From Filosporella fistucella (lineage: Eukaryota; Ascomycota; Leotiomycetes; Helotiales), in NCBI GenBank assembly GCA_030077755.1, contig JAQJZZ010000015.1, forward strand, positions 1-64,000: 64,000 nucleotides of DNA, written 5' to 3'. Positions 35,301 to 47,187 of this stretch are shown here, in pieces. A program made the translations under genes and the position numbers. The first letter of the stretch is position 1; each line of letters opens with the position of its first letter. Under the pieces are notes generated by a model, which saw only the letters and a list, made by a program, of their open reading frames with translations, was not told the DNA's origin and searched no databases.

Positions 35301-38300
35301 GCGTTCCGTTTGATTTCGGGACGAAAGCATACAGGAAAAGTGGTTGTCGATGTTGAGCCTCAGGTCACATTAGTCAACGCAGTTTCTGCCATGCCAAAGG
35401 CTCTGGAGCTCGATTCCGAAGCTAGCTATGTCATCGCTGGAGGTTTGGGAGATCTAGGAAGAAGGATTTGCCGTTTACTTGCATTGCGTGGTGCCAGACA
35501 TGTTGTAACACTTTCAAGACGAAAACTGTCTGCTGAATTCCGGCAACAATTAGTGGCAGAAATGCAAGAGCTTGGAGCTGCGCTTCACATTATTGAGTGC
35601 GACATATTAGATTCGATCAAAGTACATGAAGCTGCTGCCTATTGCAAGAGGAATTTGCCCTCCGTAGGGGGAGTGATCCATGCAGGGATGATTCTCCGAG
35701 TAAGTTTGCAGCAATTTGAAATGCCAGGCACACCCAATGACAAATTTAGGACCACCCATTGGAACAAATGTCTTTAGATGACTATCAGACTGGTATTGCC
35801 CCAAAAGTCCGAGGCACCTTAAATCTGGATGAAGCATTCGGCAGTTCTAGACTCAAATTTTTCATCACACTGTCCTCAGTCTCCTGTATTTTGGGAAAGA
35901 CTGGACAGCTGAACTATTCTGCTGGAAACGCCTTTCAAGACGCCTTTGCCAACGCACATGATCCCAGATCTCATACCCAATACGTTTCTTTGAACTTAGG
36001 GGCCATTGATGGATCTGAAGCCATCACATCACTCCCAATCCGGCAGCAGGAGCTGATGAGACAGGGCGCGGTCCTGATGAAATTCGAAGAATTATTCAAG
36101 GCTTTGGAATATTCGATGGGACCTGAAGCTAGGCAACACCAATGCGCGCAGTTGATTTTCGGATTTGATCGCACCTCAATGGAGACTGTCGGTGACACAA
36201 TTGGACTAGACAATCCGATGTTCAGCCTGCTCCCACAGCTCCAAATTAACGACGGAGCAAGTGTACCCCTTGAAAAAATCGATATCGAAGCTGCTATAAG
36301 AAAAGCTGGAGATATAAATGAAGCTACGGCCATCATCAGCAATGCAATTATTGAAAAGTTCTCATTGTTCCTCAACCGCGCTATAGAGGAGATTGATCCC
36401 GATAGCCCACCAGCCAGCTTTGGACTCGATTCTCTTGTGTCTATCGAGCTGAAAAATTGGATGGTTAGAACATTCAAGACCCAGCTTCAAACCTCTGAGC
36501 TCGGCAGCGCATCTAGTATTGTTGTTCTAGCAAAGAATATTGCGTCAAAGTCAAAGCTTATCACTAATGGTACGTCGAAAGCCGAGGAAGAGGGGATTTC
36601 AAGAGTGGCTACAACATCCGAGGCACAGGTTCCTTCCGAAAAGCATCCAGCCAAATTCAGCGAAATTTTTGACGAGGTAAAATGTTGTCAGAATGTCAAG
36701 CCGTTCCCAAAGTACCCGCTCATGTCACTGGACAGCGCTCTTCAACTTCTCTTGAAAGACGTGGAGCCATTTGCGTCGGCAAAGGAGATAACAGAAATCA
36801 GCCAGGCAATAGATGAGTTCAAAACCCCAGGAGGTGCTGGAATTCGTGCGTATCAAACATTAGTTGATAGATCGAACGATTCAACGATAGACAACTGGCT
36901 CTATGATCTGCAGGTTGAAGGAGTTTGGCTACGGCGACAAGCCCCATTGGTCCCTTATCAGCACTTCTTGTCTACACACTATGACAGCAATGTACCTCAG
37001 ACACAAGCTGAGAGAGCGGCCATCATTGCCTCAACTGTGTTCAAGCTCAAGCAGGAGTTGACAGTGGGCAAAGTTGAGCCAAACCACTATTTTGGTATAC
37101 AATCATGCATGTATACATGGCAGTGGCAATTCAATAGCTTGCGAGAGCCAGGTATAGGAAAGGATGAGATGCGAAAATACACTAGTCATGACCATTGCGT
37201 GGTCCTGAGACGTGGTCGTGTCTTCAGGGTAATGCTCAAGGATGGAGATGAAGCTGTTTCTTGCGCGTCACTCAAATCTATTTTTGAGGCTATTTTGAAT
37301 CGAGTTCAGGATCGGGGTTCATGGGCGGGTATTCTCACTGCTGATGAACGCACCTCTTGGGCCGAGGTGAGAAAAAGATGAACCTATTTCACTCCTTTCC
37401 TTTGCTGACCGTGATCTAGATCCGCAAGAAGCTTCAGACAATGAGCCCATCGAATAGGGAGTATTTACATGTTATAGAGTCTGCTGCCTTCTTGATCTGC
37501 CTGGATGATGGAGCTCCAGATAATGGCCGCAAACGTATCCAACAGTATCTGCTTGGTGATGGTTTCAACAGATGGAACGACAAGGGAATACAGTTCATCG
37601 TTTGTGGAAATGGAGCATCTGCGGGTCTGTACGAACACACCATGATTGACGGCCTCACGAACGTCGAGATGAATAATAGGATCCATAAGGCCGTTGAAAC
37701 GTATTCCCCAGTGGTGAATGGAAGTTCCAAGGACATCAAAATCGATTTGGAGGAATATACCCTGAGTACAATCCCGGAGATTGATAGTCATATAAGCACG
37801 CTGAAATCCAAGTACATTAGCTACACGTCGAGACGAGACTTCGACAATCACACAATTTCTTCACTTGGTAGTACCTTTCTAGCAAATCATAACTGTCCTA
37901 TCAAAGCGGTCTTCGATATTGTGATTCAATTGGCAGTTCGACTCTACTTTGGATATAACCCGCCGTCCTGGGAGCCAGTTTCGATGGCAGCATATCACAA
38001 AGGCCGCTTCGCAATAACCCAAGTCGTTACGAAGTCGATAATCGAATTCTGTGCCACAGTTTTTGATGCTGACGTTCCTCTTGCATCCAAACGAAATATG
38101 CTTCTCAAGGCTGCCGACGATTACAATAATCAAATACGAACTTGCTACAATGGCAATGCTTATTTCCGATTGATGAACGCTCTTAGAACCGTTTGGCCGA
38201 AAGTCGAACCCTTGGCATCTCTATTCTCACACCCAGCGTGGATAAAAACGCATCCTAATTTAATCATGACCAACATGACGGACGGGAGTGCCTTGGACAG

Positions 38301-38466
38301 TGCGTATGTTATGGGTAATGATGATTCAATATGGGTAAGCTACTCAGTATCGGACACCGAAGCAAAGTTTTGTATTGTTGGCCCAGCTGGAGGAGAGGTT
38401 TCTAAGTTCAAGGGCATGCTAGATAAGGCTGCAGCGGTTGTAAAGGGGCTGGTTGAAGGGAAATGA
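29326..38466 (+). CDS. Highly reducing polyketide synthase with C-terminal carnitine acyltransferase domain
   Basis: Nine exons (29326-29856, 29904-30031, 30084-30366, 30418-30430, 30618-30844, 30933-31798, 31889-35699, 35750-37366, 37420-38466) join in frame to 2840 aa. Domains: KS 1-~430 with Cys177 (DTGCSGS), His312 (HGTGTQ) and His351 (SNIGH); AT with GQGAQW and Ser662 (GHSSGE); DH with His983 (HVIEGSMIFP) and Asp1184 (LDAINQ); a pseudo-KR-like linker; ER with GGVGQAA about 1659; KR with GGLGDLG about 1867 and Tyr2009 (YSAGN); ACP Ser2181 (GLDSL); carnitine-acyltransferase-like domain about 2245-2835 with His2565 (LYEHTMIDG). No SAM-binding methyltransferase motif is visible between DH and ER. 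All catalytic residues I looked for are present, so it should be active, building a reduced unmethylated chain. In the few studied fungal HR-PKSs of this type the terminal domain transfers the chain to an alcohol acceptor. The product is unknown. Confidence 0.95.
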
Positions 38467-38917
38467 AGGCCATTCTGAGAGCACCCCGCTCAAGTAGTTA
38501 GGCAACAGGTCTTGCATTATTCTAATAATCGATACGGAATATGACTTTGTCCCAACTGTATTGACCCAATTAAATGATAGATCATGGCTTTAATATTAAT
38601 TAAAGCTATTATGAACCTTGAGATACTTCTTATAAATCGAAACCTTTATTTTGCTCTGTTTATGAGACTAAAACGGCTCCACTCTGTGATACCTAGAACT
38701 GACCACGAAGAATTTCTACATTATATTACATGAATGGGTCTCTGCCACTAGTTGCTTTTGCTGCCTACCATCTAATATCACGACGTGAATCCATCATAGC
38801 CTGATCGAAACCCTAAAAATATGTGTGGAAGCGCTGCGAAAAAGCCTAGGAACATATATAAAGAAAAGGAGATCTAACCTTCTAAAATCTATTGGTTTCA
38901 AAATCCAGCCGTCAAAA
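38467..38917. other. Convergent intergenic region after the PKS
   Basis: About 450 bases between the PKS stop and the end of the kinase remnant on the other strand. AT-rich near 38580-38600 (TTAATATTAATTAAAGC). No gene or clear terminator recognised. Confidence 0.5.
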
Positions 38918-40125
38918 CTATTTCACATTCATTTCCGTCAGCTTTATAATCCTCGAGTAGATATTTTCAGGTACCAAGGGGAAATCATACCCGCTTCGAA
39001 TGTAATCAAACCTCTTTTCCTCGTACAACGATGCCGAAACAGCAATTATTGACACCCGGCTCCTGGGTTTATGTGGATCTTGGCGGTTGAGATGCTCGGA
39101 TTCCTTTTCCAGGAAGCGAATCATCCGGGTTGCTAGTGTGCCATCCACGCCGGGCATCTGCGGCGTATTAGTATACAACTCAAGTAGGTTGAACTCGTCT
39201 CAGAAATCTACAAACCTTCATGTCCATGAGGATAACATCAAATTTTGATGGGTTCGCACCAAACCGGTCGTTGCACTCTTGTCCGTTGGACGCAATATCA
39301 ATCTTATGACCCCACTGGGACAGCCTCTCATCGATGATTCTTACATTCAGGGGATCAGATTCTGCTACCATCACATTCAAGTTGATGGGGGATTTTGGAA
39401 ATTGGCCATCGATGGCGGGAGATGGCGGACTTCGGCTTTTACTTCGTGAATCTCTGTGTGATTGATTTTCTACCCTTTGCTTTAGCGAGAGAGTTGTGTG
39501 CGCCGGCGGTAAGCTGCTTGACCGTGGTGACAATGATTCCTGAGTGGGACTCTTTATATCGGGCATGCTATGCAGTTCATCGCCCAAGAATCGTGGATAT
39601 CTGGGGGACCTAGGAGATCTCATTGGTGGCACACCAGGAAGTGGTCTTTGGGGTGGTCGTGGTGACGATAAGGAGAGATTTCGGATCCTTCGAGAGCTTT
39701 TCGGTGGATGCTCGAAATCTAACTCAATGCTGTAAGTTATGCCCTTTGAAGCTTCGCTCGTCACCTGTATCTGCCCGTTCAAGCTTCTCACGTATTGGCC
39801 GATTGTTGCTATATCGACATTCAATTCGGCATTGATATCATCCAAACGTGGGGTAGTATCCGTTATTGGTACGGCCGTGTTGTTGTCAAATTGGGGTTCA
39901 TCAAACTCCCCAGCAGATTTCTAGAAAGATCATTAGTTCAAAAACTTCGAACAGGTAAGTAACTGGTCTATATCAAGTTCAGCCTCCGACATGGCAGGGC
40001 CTTTATCTTGGATTTGGAGCAGAATGAGTGACGATTCAGGCTGGGTAGCTACTGTTGCTGCCTTTTGAGCAAGGGTCAAAGCTCCTGGGCTCGTCTCCTT
40101 CTTTGGGGATGTAGGAGGAGATACT
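38918..40125 (-). pseudogene. Hybrid histidine kinase, decayed C-terminal fragment
   Basis: Read on the minus strand from 40125: end of an ATPase domain, LLQIQDKGPAMSEAEL (40018-39970 region); a non-canonical junction near 39925; then IATIGQYVRSLNGQIQVTSEA (about 39815-39760), a serine/proline-rich linker, and a receiver domain with FDVILMDM (phospho-acceptor Asp, about 39240), an intron with donor GTTTGT near 39220 and acceptor CAG near 39165, MPGVDGTLATRM, IIAVSA and a short end. Damage: the ATP-lid glycines are altered (DKGPA for DxGxG; NVDIA where GxG is expected) and the receiver's conserved C-terminal Lys is missing (LVPEN). The sensor, dimerisation and first ATPase parts are absent: the sequence stops at the LTR of A'. 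So it is a truncated, non-functional remnant. The group of fungal kinase is uncertain. Confidence 0.8.
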
Positions 40126-40322
40126 ATAAACAGAACCACAAATAATACAAATAATAAAAAAGGGTAAGCAGCTGGTGGTCTTTAGTAATTATGGCATTAT
40201 TGTCTAAGTCTATAAGTATAAAAGGTCGAGCCTTGGAATAATATGACAAAATACTAGAAAATAGCCAAACACGTGCTATACGTAACTAATATAATAAACA
40301 CTAATTTTAGAGCCCTTTTATA
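40126..40322 (-). repeat. LTR of element A'
   Basis: Inverted copy of the 196-bp A-family LTR: recognisable blocks GGTAAGCAGCTGGTGGTC, AGTAATTATGGCATTATTG and GAGCCCTTTTATA. More C->T/G->A changes than between the two LTRs of element A. Confidence 0.9.
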
Positions 40323-40885
40323 CTCGCCCCTACCTAGTTTTATTAAATGAATACGTTTAAGTCTTTTAAAATAGGCCCAAATAACTCTAATTATAAGGAA
40401 ATGCTTAAAAGAATAAAGTAATCCCTAATATTAAAACCTAAAAAGAAAATATTTTATAACTTCCCTTAAAAGTTTACTTTTAAATAATAATAAATAATTG
40501 GCTATTTATTCTTAATTCCAGGCTTATAAGGCTTCTTATAGCATATATAAACCCTCTTATTCCTTTTAACCTCTTAAACTTATTATCTTTCTTATTTTCT
40601 TTATAACTTTTCACTTATCTCTTTTTATAATAGCTTATAATAATAATAATCCTTTCTTAAATTCCCTTATCGCTATTATTATCCTTAATTATAAAGGTTT
40701 ATTATTAAGGTAAATAATAAAAAAATATATTAATAATAAATTAAGATTTTTATAATTATGGGATATAATAATATTTAAAGATAAATACTTTTGGCCTTTT
40801 ATTAGAGTTAAGTTTTATTATTTAATATATCTTTTATTCCTTTTTTAACTTCTTATTAAGTCTTACTCTTTTATTAATAATTATT

Positions 40886-40937
40886 ATTATTATTTAATAT
40901 TATTATTATTATTCAATATTATTATTATTATTTAGCG
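40886..40937. repeat. TTA-rich microsatellite inside A'
   Basis: Imperfect (ATT)n run: TTATTATTATTATTTAATATTATTATTATT and neighbours in short segments. It corresponds to a similar ATA/TAA run in element A near 21915-21960. Confidence 0.6.
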
Positions 40938-41284
40938 CTCTCTTAAAGCAATTAAATTAAGGTAATTATATAAGCTAAGTATTACTTTATTATAATAGTC
41001 TTATAATAATTATATATAGGGTTTTTATATTCGCCTAAGGCCAATACGTCCTCGCTTAATCTTAGACCTAATATCATTTCTTTTATAATTAATTAATTTA
41101 AAAGAATTAATTGGCTAACCGTCTTTTATATTTTTCAAATCCCATTTTTTATCCTTCCTTTCTTCCTTCCTTTCTTCCTTTAATCCTTCCTTCCTTCCTT
41201 TAATAACTTTAATTTATATATTAGTAATTAGGATATAAATAGGTTAATAACCTTAAATGAAAACCTCGAATTTAAACGTATATA

Positions 41285-41630
41285 TATTATGGTCACGAGT
41301 AATAAGTTATGAGACTAGTAGACCATAGGCTTAGCTAATAAGAGACACCCATTAGGAAGTAGACCCTAGGTCACGTGACTAGTTGGATCCTATTAGACCC
41401 TTAGGATCCAAGGTGCTAGGAGCTTTGGAGCCCTAGGCTCTTAAGAGGATTTATTAAGAATAGAGGTTTTATATAAAACTAATACTTCTACTATTAAATA
41501 GGAGCTTTATGCTTAACTTTAAATAATATTCTTTATACTTAATAACATTGCAATTAAAACGTTTTTATAATATACTTATCCCTTATCTAAAATTATTATA
41601 TAAGCCTTAGCTTATATAATAATTATTATA
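41285..41630 (+). repeat. LTR of B1 (B-family)
   Basis: About 346 bp from TATTATGGTCACGAG to TAATAATTATTATA, containing GGTCACGTGACTAG and a GGATCC / CCTAGG-rich middle. Inverted relatives lie at 46833-47187, 52324-52668 and 58565-58909. The original TG...CA ends seem converted to TA...TA. Confidence 0.85.
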
Positions 41631-44099
41631 CTTTAAGCACCTTTTTAAGGGATATCGATTCACTTAAATAATATATCCGGCAAAGCGCTAGCAAATATAC
41701 TTAGTCCTAAGAATAGCATTATAAGAATACCCTCATTATTATAAAGGATAAACGACGATGTCCTTATAAGGGATAATGGCCTAAGCACTATTAAGTTTAA
41801 CGCGTAACTAAAGGAAACACTTAGGGTCAAGCTATTAAATACCTTTATAAGGAATTAAAAGGAGCTAAAGGTCTTTCTATTATAAGTGAAACTCTATATT
41901 TACTTTAATAATAATAAATTCCCTACGGATAAGAGCTACGCTTTATGGATATCTTCTTATTTCCGGGGAGAAGCTATAAAATGGGTCTAGCCCTTCTTAA
42001 TAAACTATTTTAAATATCTAAATACTTATGGAGCTATAATAATTACGTAAAACATATTTGGGATATAGGGAAGATTTAAAAAGGAAATTAAGAGAATATT
42101 TAAGGATATTAATAAAGTTAAGATAGCGGAAACCCACTTATATATATTAAAATAAATTAGGAATATTATTAATTATTTTATAGACTTTTAAAAGTACGCT
42201 AATTAGACTAAATGGGATATGAGGGCACTAATGAGCTATTATAAATAAGGACTAAAATCACATATTAGCATGGAATTCGCTTATATAAAAAAACTATTAT
42301 AAGACGTGATATTATTAATTAAGCATATTATATAAATTAATAACCGCATATATGAGTTTTATTAGGAGTAGCATTCTTAAGGATATGGCAAAAAAAGTTA
42401 TTAGGCCAATTTAGGCAAGTAAAAGGGAAGGGCATAAGAAAACTATTAATTAAACCTAATAAAACTAGATGCTACTTCCTGAGGTAATTAAGGGAAATTT
42501 AAGTTATTATTAAAAGCTATAAAGTCACGATAAGAAAAGGGACTCTATTTTAATTATAAACTCCTTAATTATATTGCATTAATATATAAAGAAGAAAAAA
42601 AAGGGAATTAAAAAGGAAGGAAAACCTTAAACGCCATAGAAAAGGGAATGCCCCGAGCTATAAGAATTTTAATACCCGTGAAATTAAAAGAAGCTTATAT
42701 AATTAAATGATAGCCTAGTATTTATTAGATAATAAAGAAATAATTAAAGGAAGCCAAGATTAATACTTAATTAAAACCCGACGCTTAAGATAAAGAGCAA
42801 GGAATTAAATATAAGGCATTTAATAAAGGAACTTAGCGCGCAGACTTTAAGAATTAATATATTACCAAGTATTAGCTTTATAAGAGGGTTTATTAAAAAG
42901 ACCCCTAAATAAGAGAATTATAAGAAGTAATTTAAAGAGAGGATACCCTAATTTATTAGAGCTAAGAATAATAAATAATAGGAATTAAGGATAATAAAAT
43001 GGTTATATTTAAAGAACCATTTAAGGTTAAGCTAAGAGGACTAATTAAAGGCACATTTTAGAGGCTAATAGAGGTTAATAGCAAAGGAATACTTTAATAA
43101 AGCTTTTATAAATATAAAGCATAAAGCCGAATATATAACACTTATTAGATTCGCTTTAAGGGACTAGAACCTTTAGCCCTATAACTCTATAAGTATTAGA
43201 CCCTATATAAATAAGATATAAAAAATCATTTTTAGCAAAATAATATTATAGGAATATTATATAATAAAGGAATTATAAAAGGATCTATGGGACCAATACT
43301 TTATTTAAGAGAAATATATCAGGTTATATACTTAAACCCAAATACCTAAACCTGAATGGATATTAAAACCTAATAAATGGGTATAAAAATCCGTGAAATA
43401 AATAAAAGCTAAAAGGTGAGAAGAAACCTTAGCTATAGGTTAAGGACCACTAGGGGTGAAATATGCGCTATAAGAGGACCGAGCAAAAAATAGCTATATA
43501 TAAATATATATTTAAAGGAATATAAAGAATTAATTAAAGCAATAATAAATTGCAGAGCAATAAAAAACTTTATATCACTAGAAATTATATTACTTATTAA
43601 TATATTAATTAGGGTCGCCAAGAACCCATATTTGCTATTAATAATCAATGGATTATTGGTTAATAACCGGGGAGGGTTAATTAATATATAAATAATATTA
43701 ACCCATATAAAGATAAAGGAAAGGCATAAAGAGGAAATATAATTTAATATTATTAAGATAGGACGATATTAAATTATCCTCGGGATGCTATGGCTAAAAT
43801 AGCATAAACCTATTATTAATTAAAAGGCAAGGATAATAATCCTTAAGAATTACTTATGTAATAAGATATTATAGGTTAAATATAAAAACTTAAAACTTAG
43901 CTAGCGAGAAGCATGCGCTACTTTTATAAAAGAGCTAAAACGCTTACCTTAAGGTTTATTATTAGGTAAAATACCTAAGGAATATAGAGAGTTTAATAAA
44001 TTATTTTAGGATAAAATAAATTTAAAAGCATTATTAATATATAAATTATAAGACCACGGGATTAAGATTATAAAAGGAAAGATACCATTATTTAAAATT

Positions 44100-46832
44100 A
44101 TATATAAGCTTTTCTAAGAAAACCAAAAGACGCTTAAGAAATATATTAATAAAAACCTAAAAAAGGGGTTTATATAACCATTTAAGTCGCTAGCGGCAAG
44201 CCCGATATTATTTATATTAAAGAAAGGAAGGGAACCAAGATTATGCATAAATTATAAAGGATTAAATAAAATTACAGTTAAGGACCATTTCCTATTATTA
44301 TTAGCGAATAATTTAAGGGATTGCTTATAAGGGGCAAGGATATTTACCTAGCTTGACCTAAGGGGAGCCTTTAACCTTATTAGGATTAAGGAAGGGAATG
44401 AGTAGAAAATAGTATTTTAAATGCTATAAGGGCTATATAAGTATTAAGTTATGCCTTTTAGGTTAACCAATGCCCTAGCCACTATATAAAGGGTTATAAA
44501 TAATATCCTCTCGCATTTATTAGACATATATTATATTATATATTTAAATAATATATTAATATATTTTAAAGACGCCTAATAATACGTTAAGGATATTTAA
44601 GTAATGCTATTAGCACTTAAGTTAATTGATTTTAGACTTAAGTTAAAAAAGTATTTCTTTTAAAAAATAGAGGTAACTTTTCTTAGGTTTATTATTGGTA
44701 TTAATAAACTTAAAATAGACTTAGCCAAGATATAAATAGTCCTTAATTAAAAGGAACTAACTTATATAAAGGACGTGCAATCCTTTTTAAGGTTTATTAA
44801 TTATTATAAGAGGTTTATTAAGAGTTATTCAGATATAGTAGCCCTGCTAACCGAGTTAATAAAAAAGGACCTGACCTTTAAATAGAATAATAAGGTAAAT
44901 TAAAGCTTTATAAAACTTAAGAAAGCATTTATAAAGGCCCCGGTCCTAATTACTTATAAACCCTAATCACTAATTAGGGTTAAAATAGACTCTTTTAATT
45001 ATGCTATTAAAGCTATGCTTAGCTAGCTTAATAAGTAAAAAAGATAATAATTAATCGCTTATTATTCCCGCAAATTATTAATAATAAAACTAAATTATAA
45101 GATTTATAATAAAGAATTCTTAGCAATTGTGGATGCCTATAAGGAATAGAGGATATACTTAAAGGGTGCACCTAACCCGGTTTAAGTATTAATAGATTAT
45201 AAGAACTTGATTTACTTTATTATAATAAAGGAATTAAATAAATAATAAGTATAATAGGCAAAAACTCTAGCCACTATCGATTTACGCATTTCTTATATAA
45301 AAGAAATAGAAAACGCTAAGGCGGACGCCCTTAGCCGAAAATTAAAATACCTTAAAAATAAGATGCACATTTCTCACGCAATATTTAAGGAAAAAGGAAA
45401 ATCCTTAATATATAATAAAATGGAATTAGCGGCACTCGTTAAGTTAAGCATAAGCCCTTAAGACGAGCGCCTATAGAATAAATATTAAAGAAATAAGGAT
45501 AAATAGGACGCTAAGATTATATAAGGATAATTTATACTCGAGAATAGGATCTTATTATATAATAATCAGGTATTTATATTACCGGCACTTAAGAAGGAAT
45601 TTATTACTAAATATTATAGCCTATTAGCTTATAAATATTAAGGTACCTTTAAAATAATAAAAAGAATATTTATGAATTATTACTTTCCGGGAATAAGGAA
45701 AATAATTAAAGAAGTTATTATTATATATAATATTTATATTTAAAATAAGTCTTCCCGATAAGCCCTAAAGGGTATATTAAAGTTACCGGAAACGCCTTTA
45801 TAATTATAAAAGTCTATTGCTTAGGACTTTATAATTAAACTTCCTTCTTTTAAGGAATTAGTTATAAATAAGGTATATGACTCTATCCTTATTATTATAG
45901 ATAAACTTATTAAGTATATATATATAATATTATACCTAAAAGCAAATATAGCTAAAGACTTGGCCTATATATTTATAAAAGTTATTATTATTAATTATGG
46001 GATATTAAAAGAAATCATTTTAAATTGAGATAAGCTATTTACTTTAAAATTTTAAATAATACTTATTGCATTACTTAAAATAAAGTATAAATTATTAATA
46101 TTATTTTACCTATAAATAGATAATTAAATGGAATGCTTAAATTAAATTATAAAAACATATCTATAATATTACATAAATTATTAATAAGATAATTAGGTAA
46201 GAATGCTTCTTACCGCGCAATTCGCATATAATAATATAAGCACGGAAATAACTTAGGTCTTACCGTTTTATACTAATTATAGCTATAACCTAATAGCTTA
46301 TAAGATACCCAAGCCGACTTTGGTTATAACTAAGAAAGCTATTATATAGGTAAATTAATTAAAATCGCTATATTAGGAGCTTATAAAAGATATACGGTTT
46401 TTCGTGAAAAGATTAGCGTCTTATTATAATAAAGGATACAATATAAAATCTATACTTAAAGAAGGGGATAAAGTTTACTTAATTCATTATAATATTTAAA
46501 TAAAGCAATTAAGTAATAAATTAGATTATAGGAAACTAGGACCATTTAAAATTATTAAGATTAAAGGACTAATAAATTATTAACTTTAATTATTTAAGAG
46601 CATAAAGATATACCCGGTATTTTATATTTCCCTCCTTAAACTAATATTATTAAAGGCATTACTTACCCTTAATATTAAAATAAAACCAATTAACCCACTT
46701 ATGGAATATAAGGTAAAAAGAATTTTAAATTATAAAAAAATTAATAAAATAGTTAAATATTTAATTAAGTAAAAGGATTACCTATATTTAAAGGACATAT
46801 AAGAGCTTAGGTTAAACCTTTATTACCCGGAG
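44100..46832 (+). pseudogene. B1 pol remnant: RT, RNase H, integrase, chromodomain
   Basis: Readable signatures in frame: KKGREPRLCINYKGLNKITVK (about 44218-44285 region, given here as one RT block), LRGAFNLIRIKEG, VMPFRLTNALATI, LNNILIYF; then RNase H and integrase zinc region; DKLIKYIYIILY and KDLAYIFIKVI in the integrase core; finally a chromodomain block near 46700-46830 (VKRILNYKKINKIVKYLIK, then DYLYLKD). Chromodomains at the integrase end mark the chromovirus branch of Gypsy elements, which target modified chromatin. Confidence 0.85.
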
Positions 46833-47187
46833 TATAATAGTTGTTATATGGGCCGATGCTTATATAATGGTTTTAGGTAAGGGATAGGTATATCATAAAG
46901 ACATTTTAATTATAATATTATTAAGTATAAAGAATATTATTTAAAGTTGAGCACGAAGCTCTTATTTAATGGCAAAAGTGCTAGTCTTATATAAAACCCT
47001 TATTCTTAATTAGATCCTAGGATCCCTTAAGGTTAAATCCGTGGATCCCCCTTCGCTATCTCGCTTATAAGGATCCGGGGATCTATTACGTGACCTTTCC
47101 CCGTGACTTCCTTTACGCGGTTCTTAAAACTATTAAGAGACGACGTATTCTTTATCCTACTCTTATAATAAGCCCGTAACCGTAATA
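46833..47187 (-). repeat. 3' LTR of B2 (variant B-family LTR)
   Basis: About 355 bp. Both outer thirds match the other B LTRs (TTATATGGGCCGATGC..., ...AACCGTAATA), but the middle third (about 47010-47170) is different, with GGATCCGGGGATC and TTACGTGACC in place of the CCTAGGAGCC / CACGTGACCTAGGG block. Confidence 0.8.

Larger units (their letters stand above)
40126..41284 (-). mobile_element. Element A' : 3' end of a second A-family copy, truncated
   Basis: An inverted LTR (40126-40322) followed by about 960 bases matching the inverted 3' internal region of element A (compare 21540-22504), including the purine tract before the LTR and the GA-rich stretch. The match stops at about 41284 (AAACGTATA), where a B-type LTR begins, so the rest of A' was separated by B1's insertion or lost. 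The LTR abuts a histidine kinase fragment, with ATACT (AGTAT inverted) at 40121-40125. Confidence 0.88.
41285..46832 (+). mobile_element. Gypsy chromodomain retrotransposon B1, truncated by B2
   Basis: A plus-strand element: 5' LTR 41285-41630, leader CTTTAAGCACC, gag near 41740-43000 (a capsid-like region around 41890-42060), RT about 44130-44600 (LNNIL at about 44545-44560 in place of YLDDIL), RNase H, integrase about 45600-46500 and a chromodomain about 46690-46830. It is cut immediately after the chromodomain by the inverted LTR of B2. All frames are riddled with stops and G->A/C->T changes. It lies inside A'. Confidence 0.85.

Noticed and set aside
39395..39924. Plus-strand open frames over the kinase fragment
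   Set aside because: Antisense shadows of the linker and ATPase-domain sequence on the minus strand.
43433..43648. 71-aa minus-strand frame in B1
   Set aside because: Antisense to the B1 gag-protease region; low-complexity I/L/S composition from AT-rich DNA.
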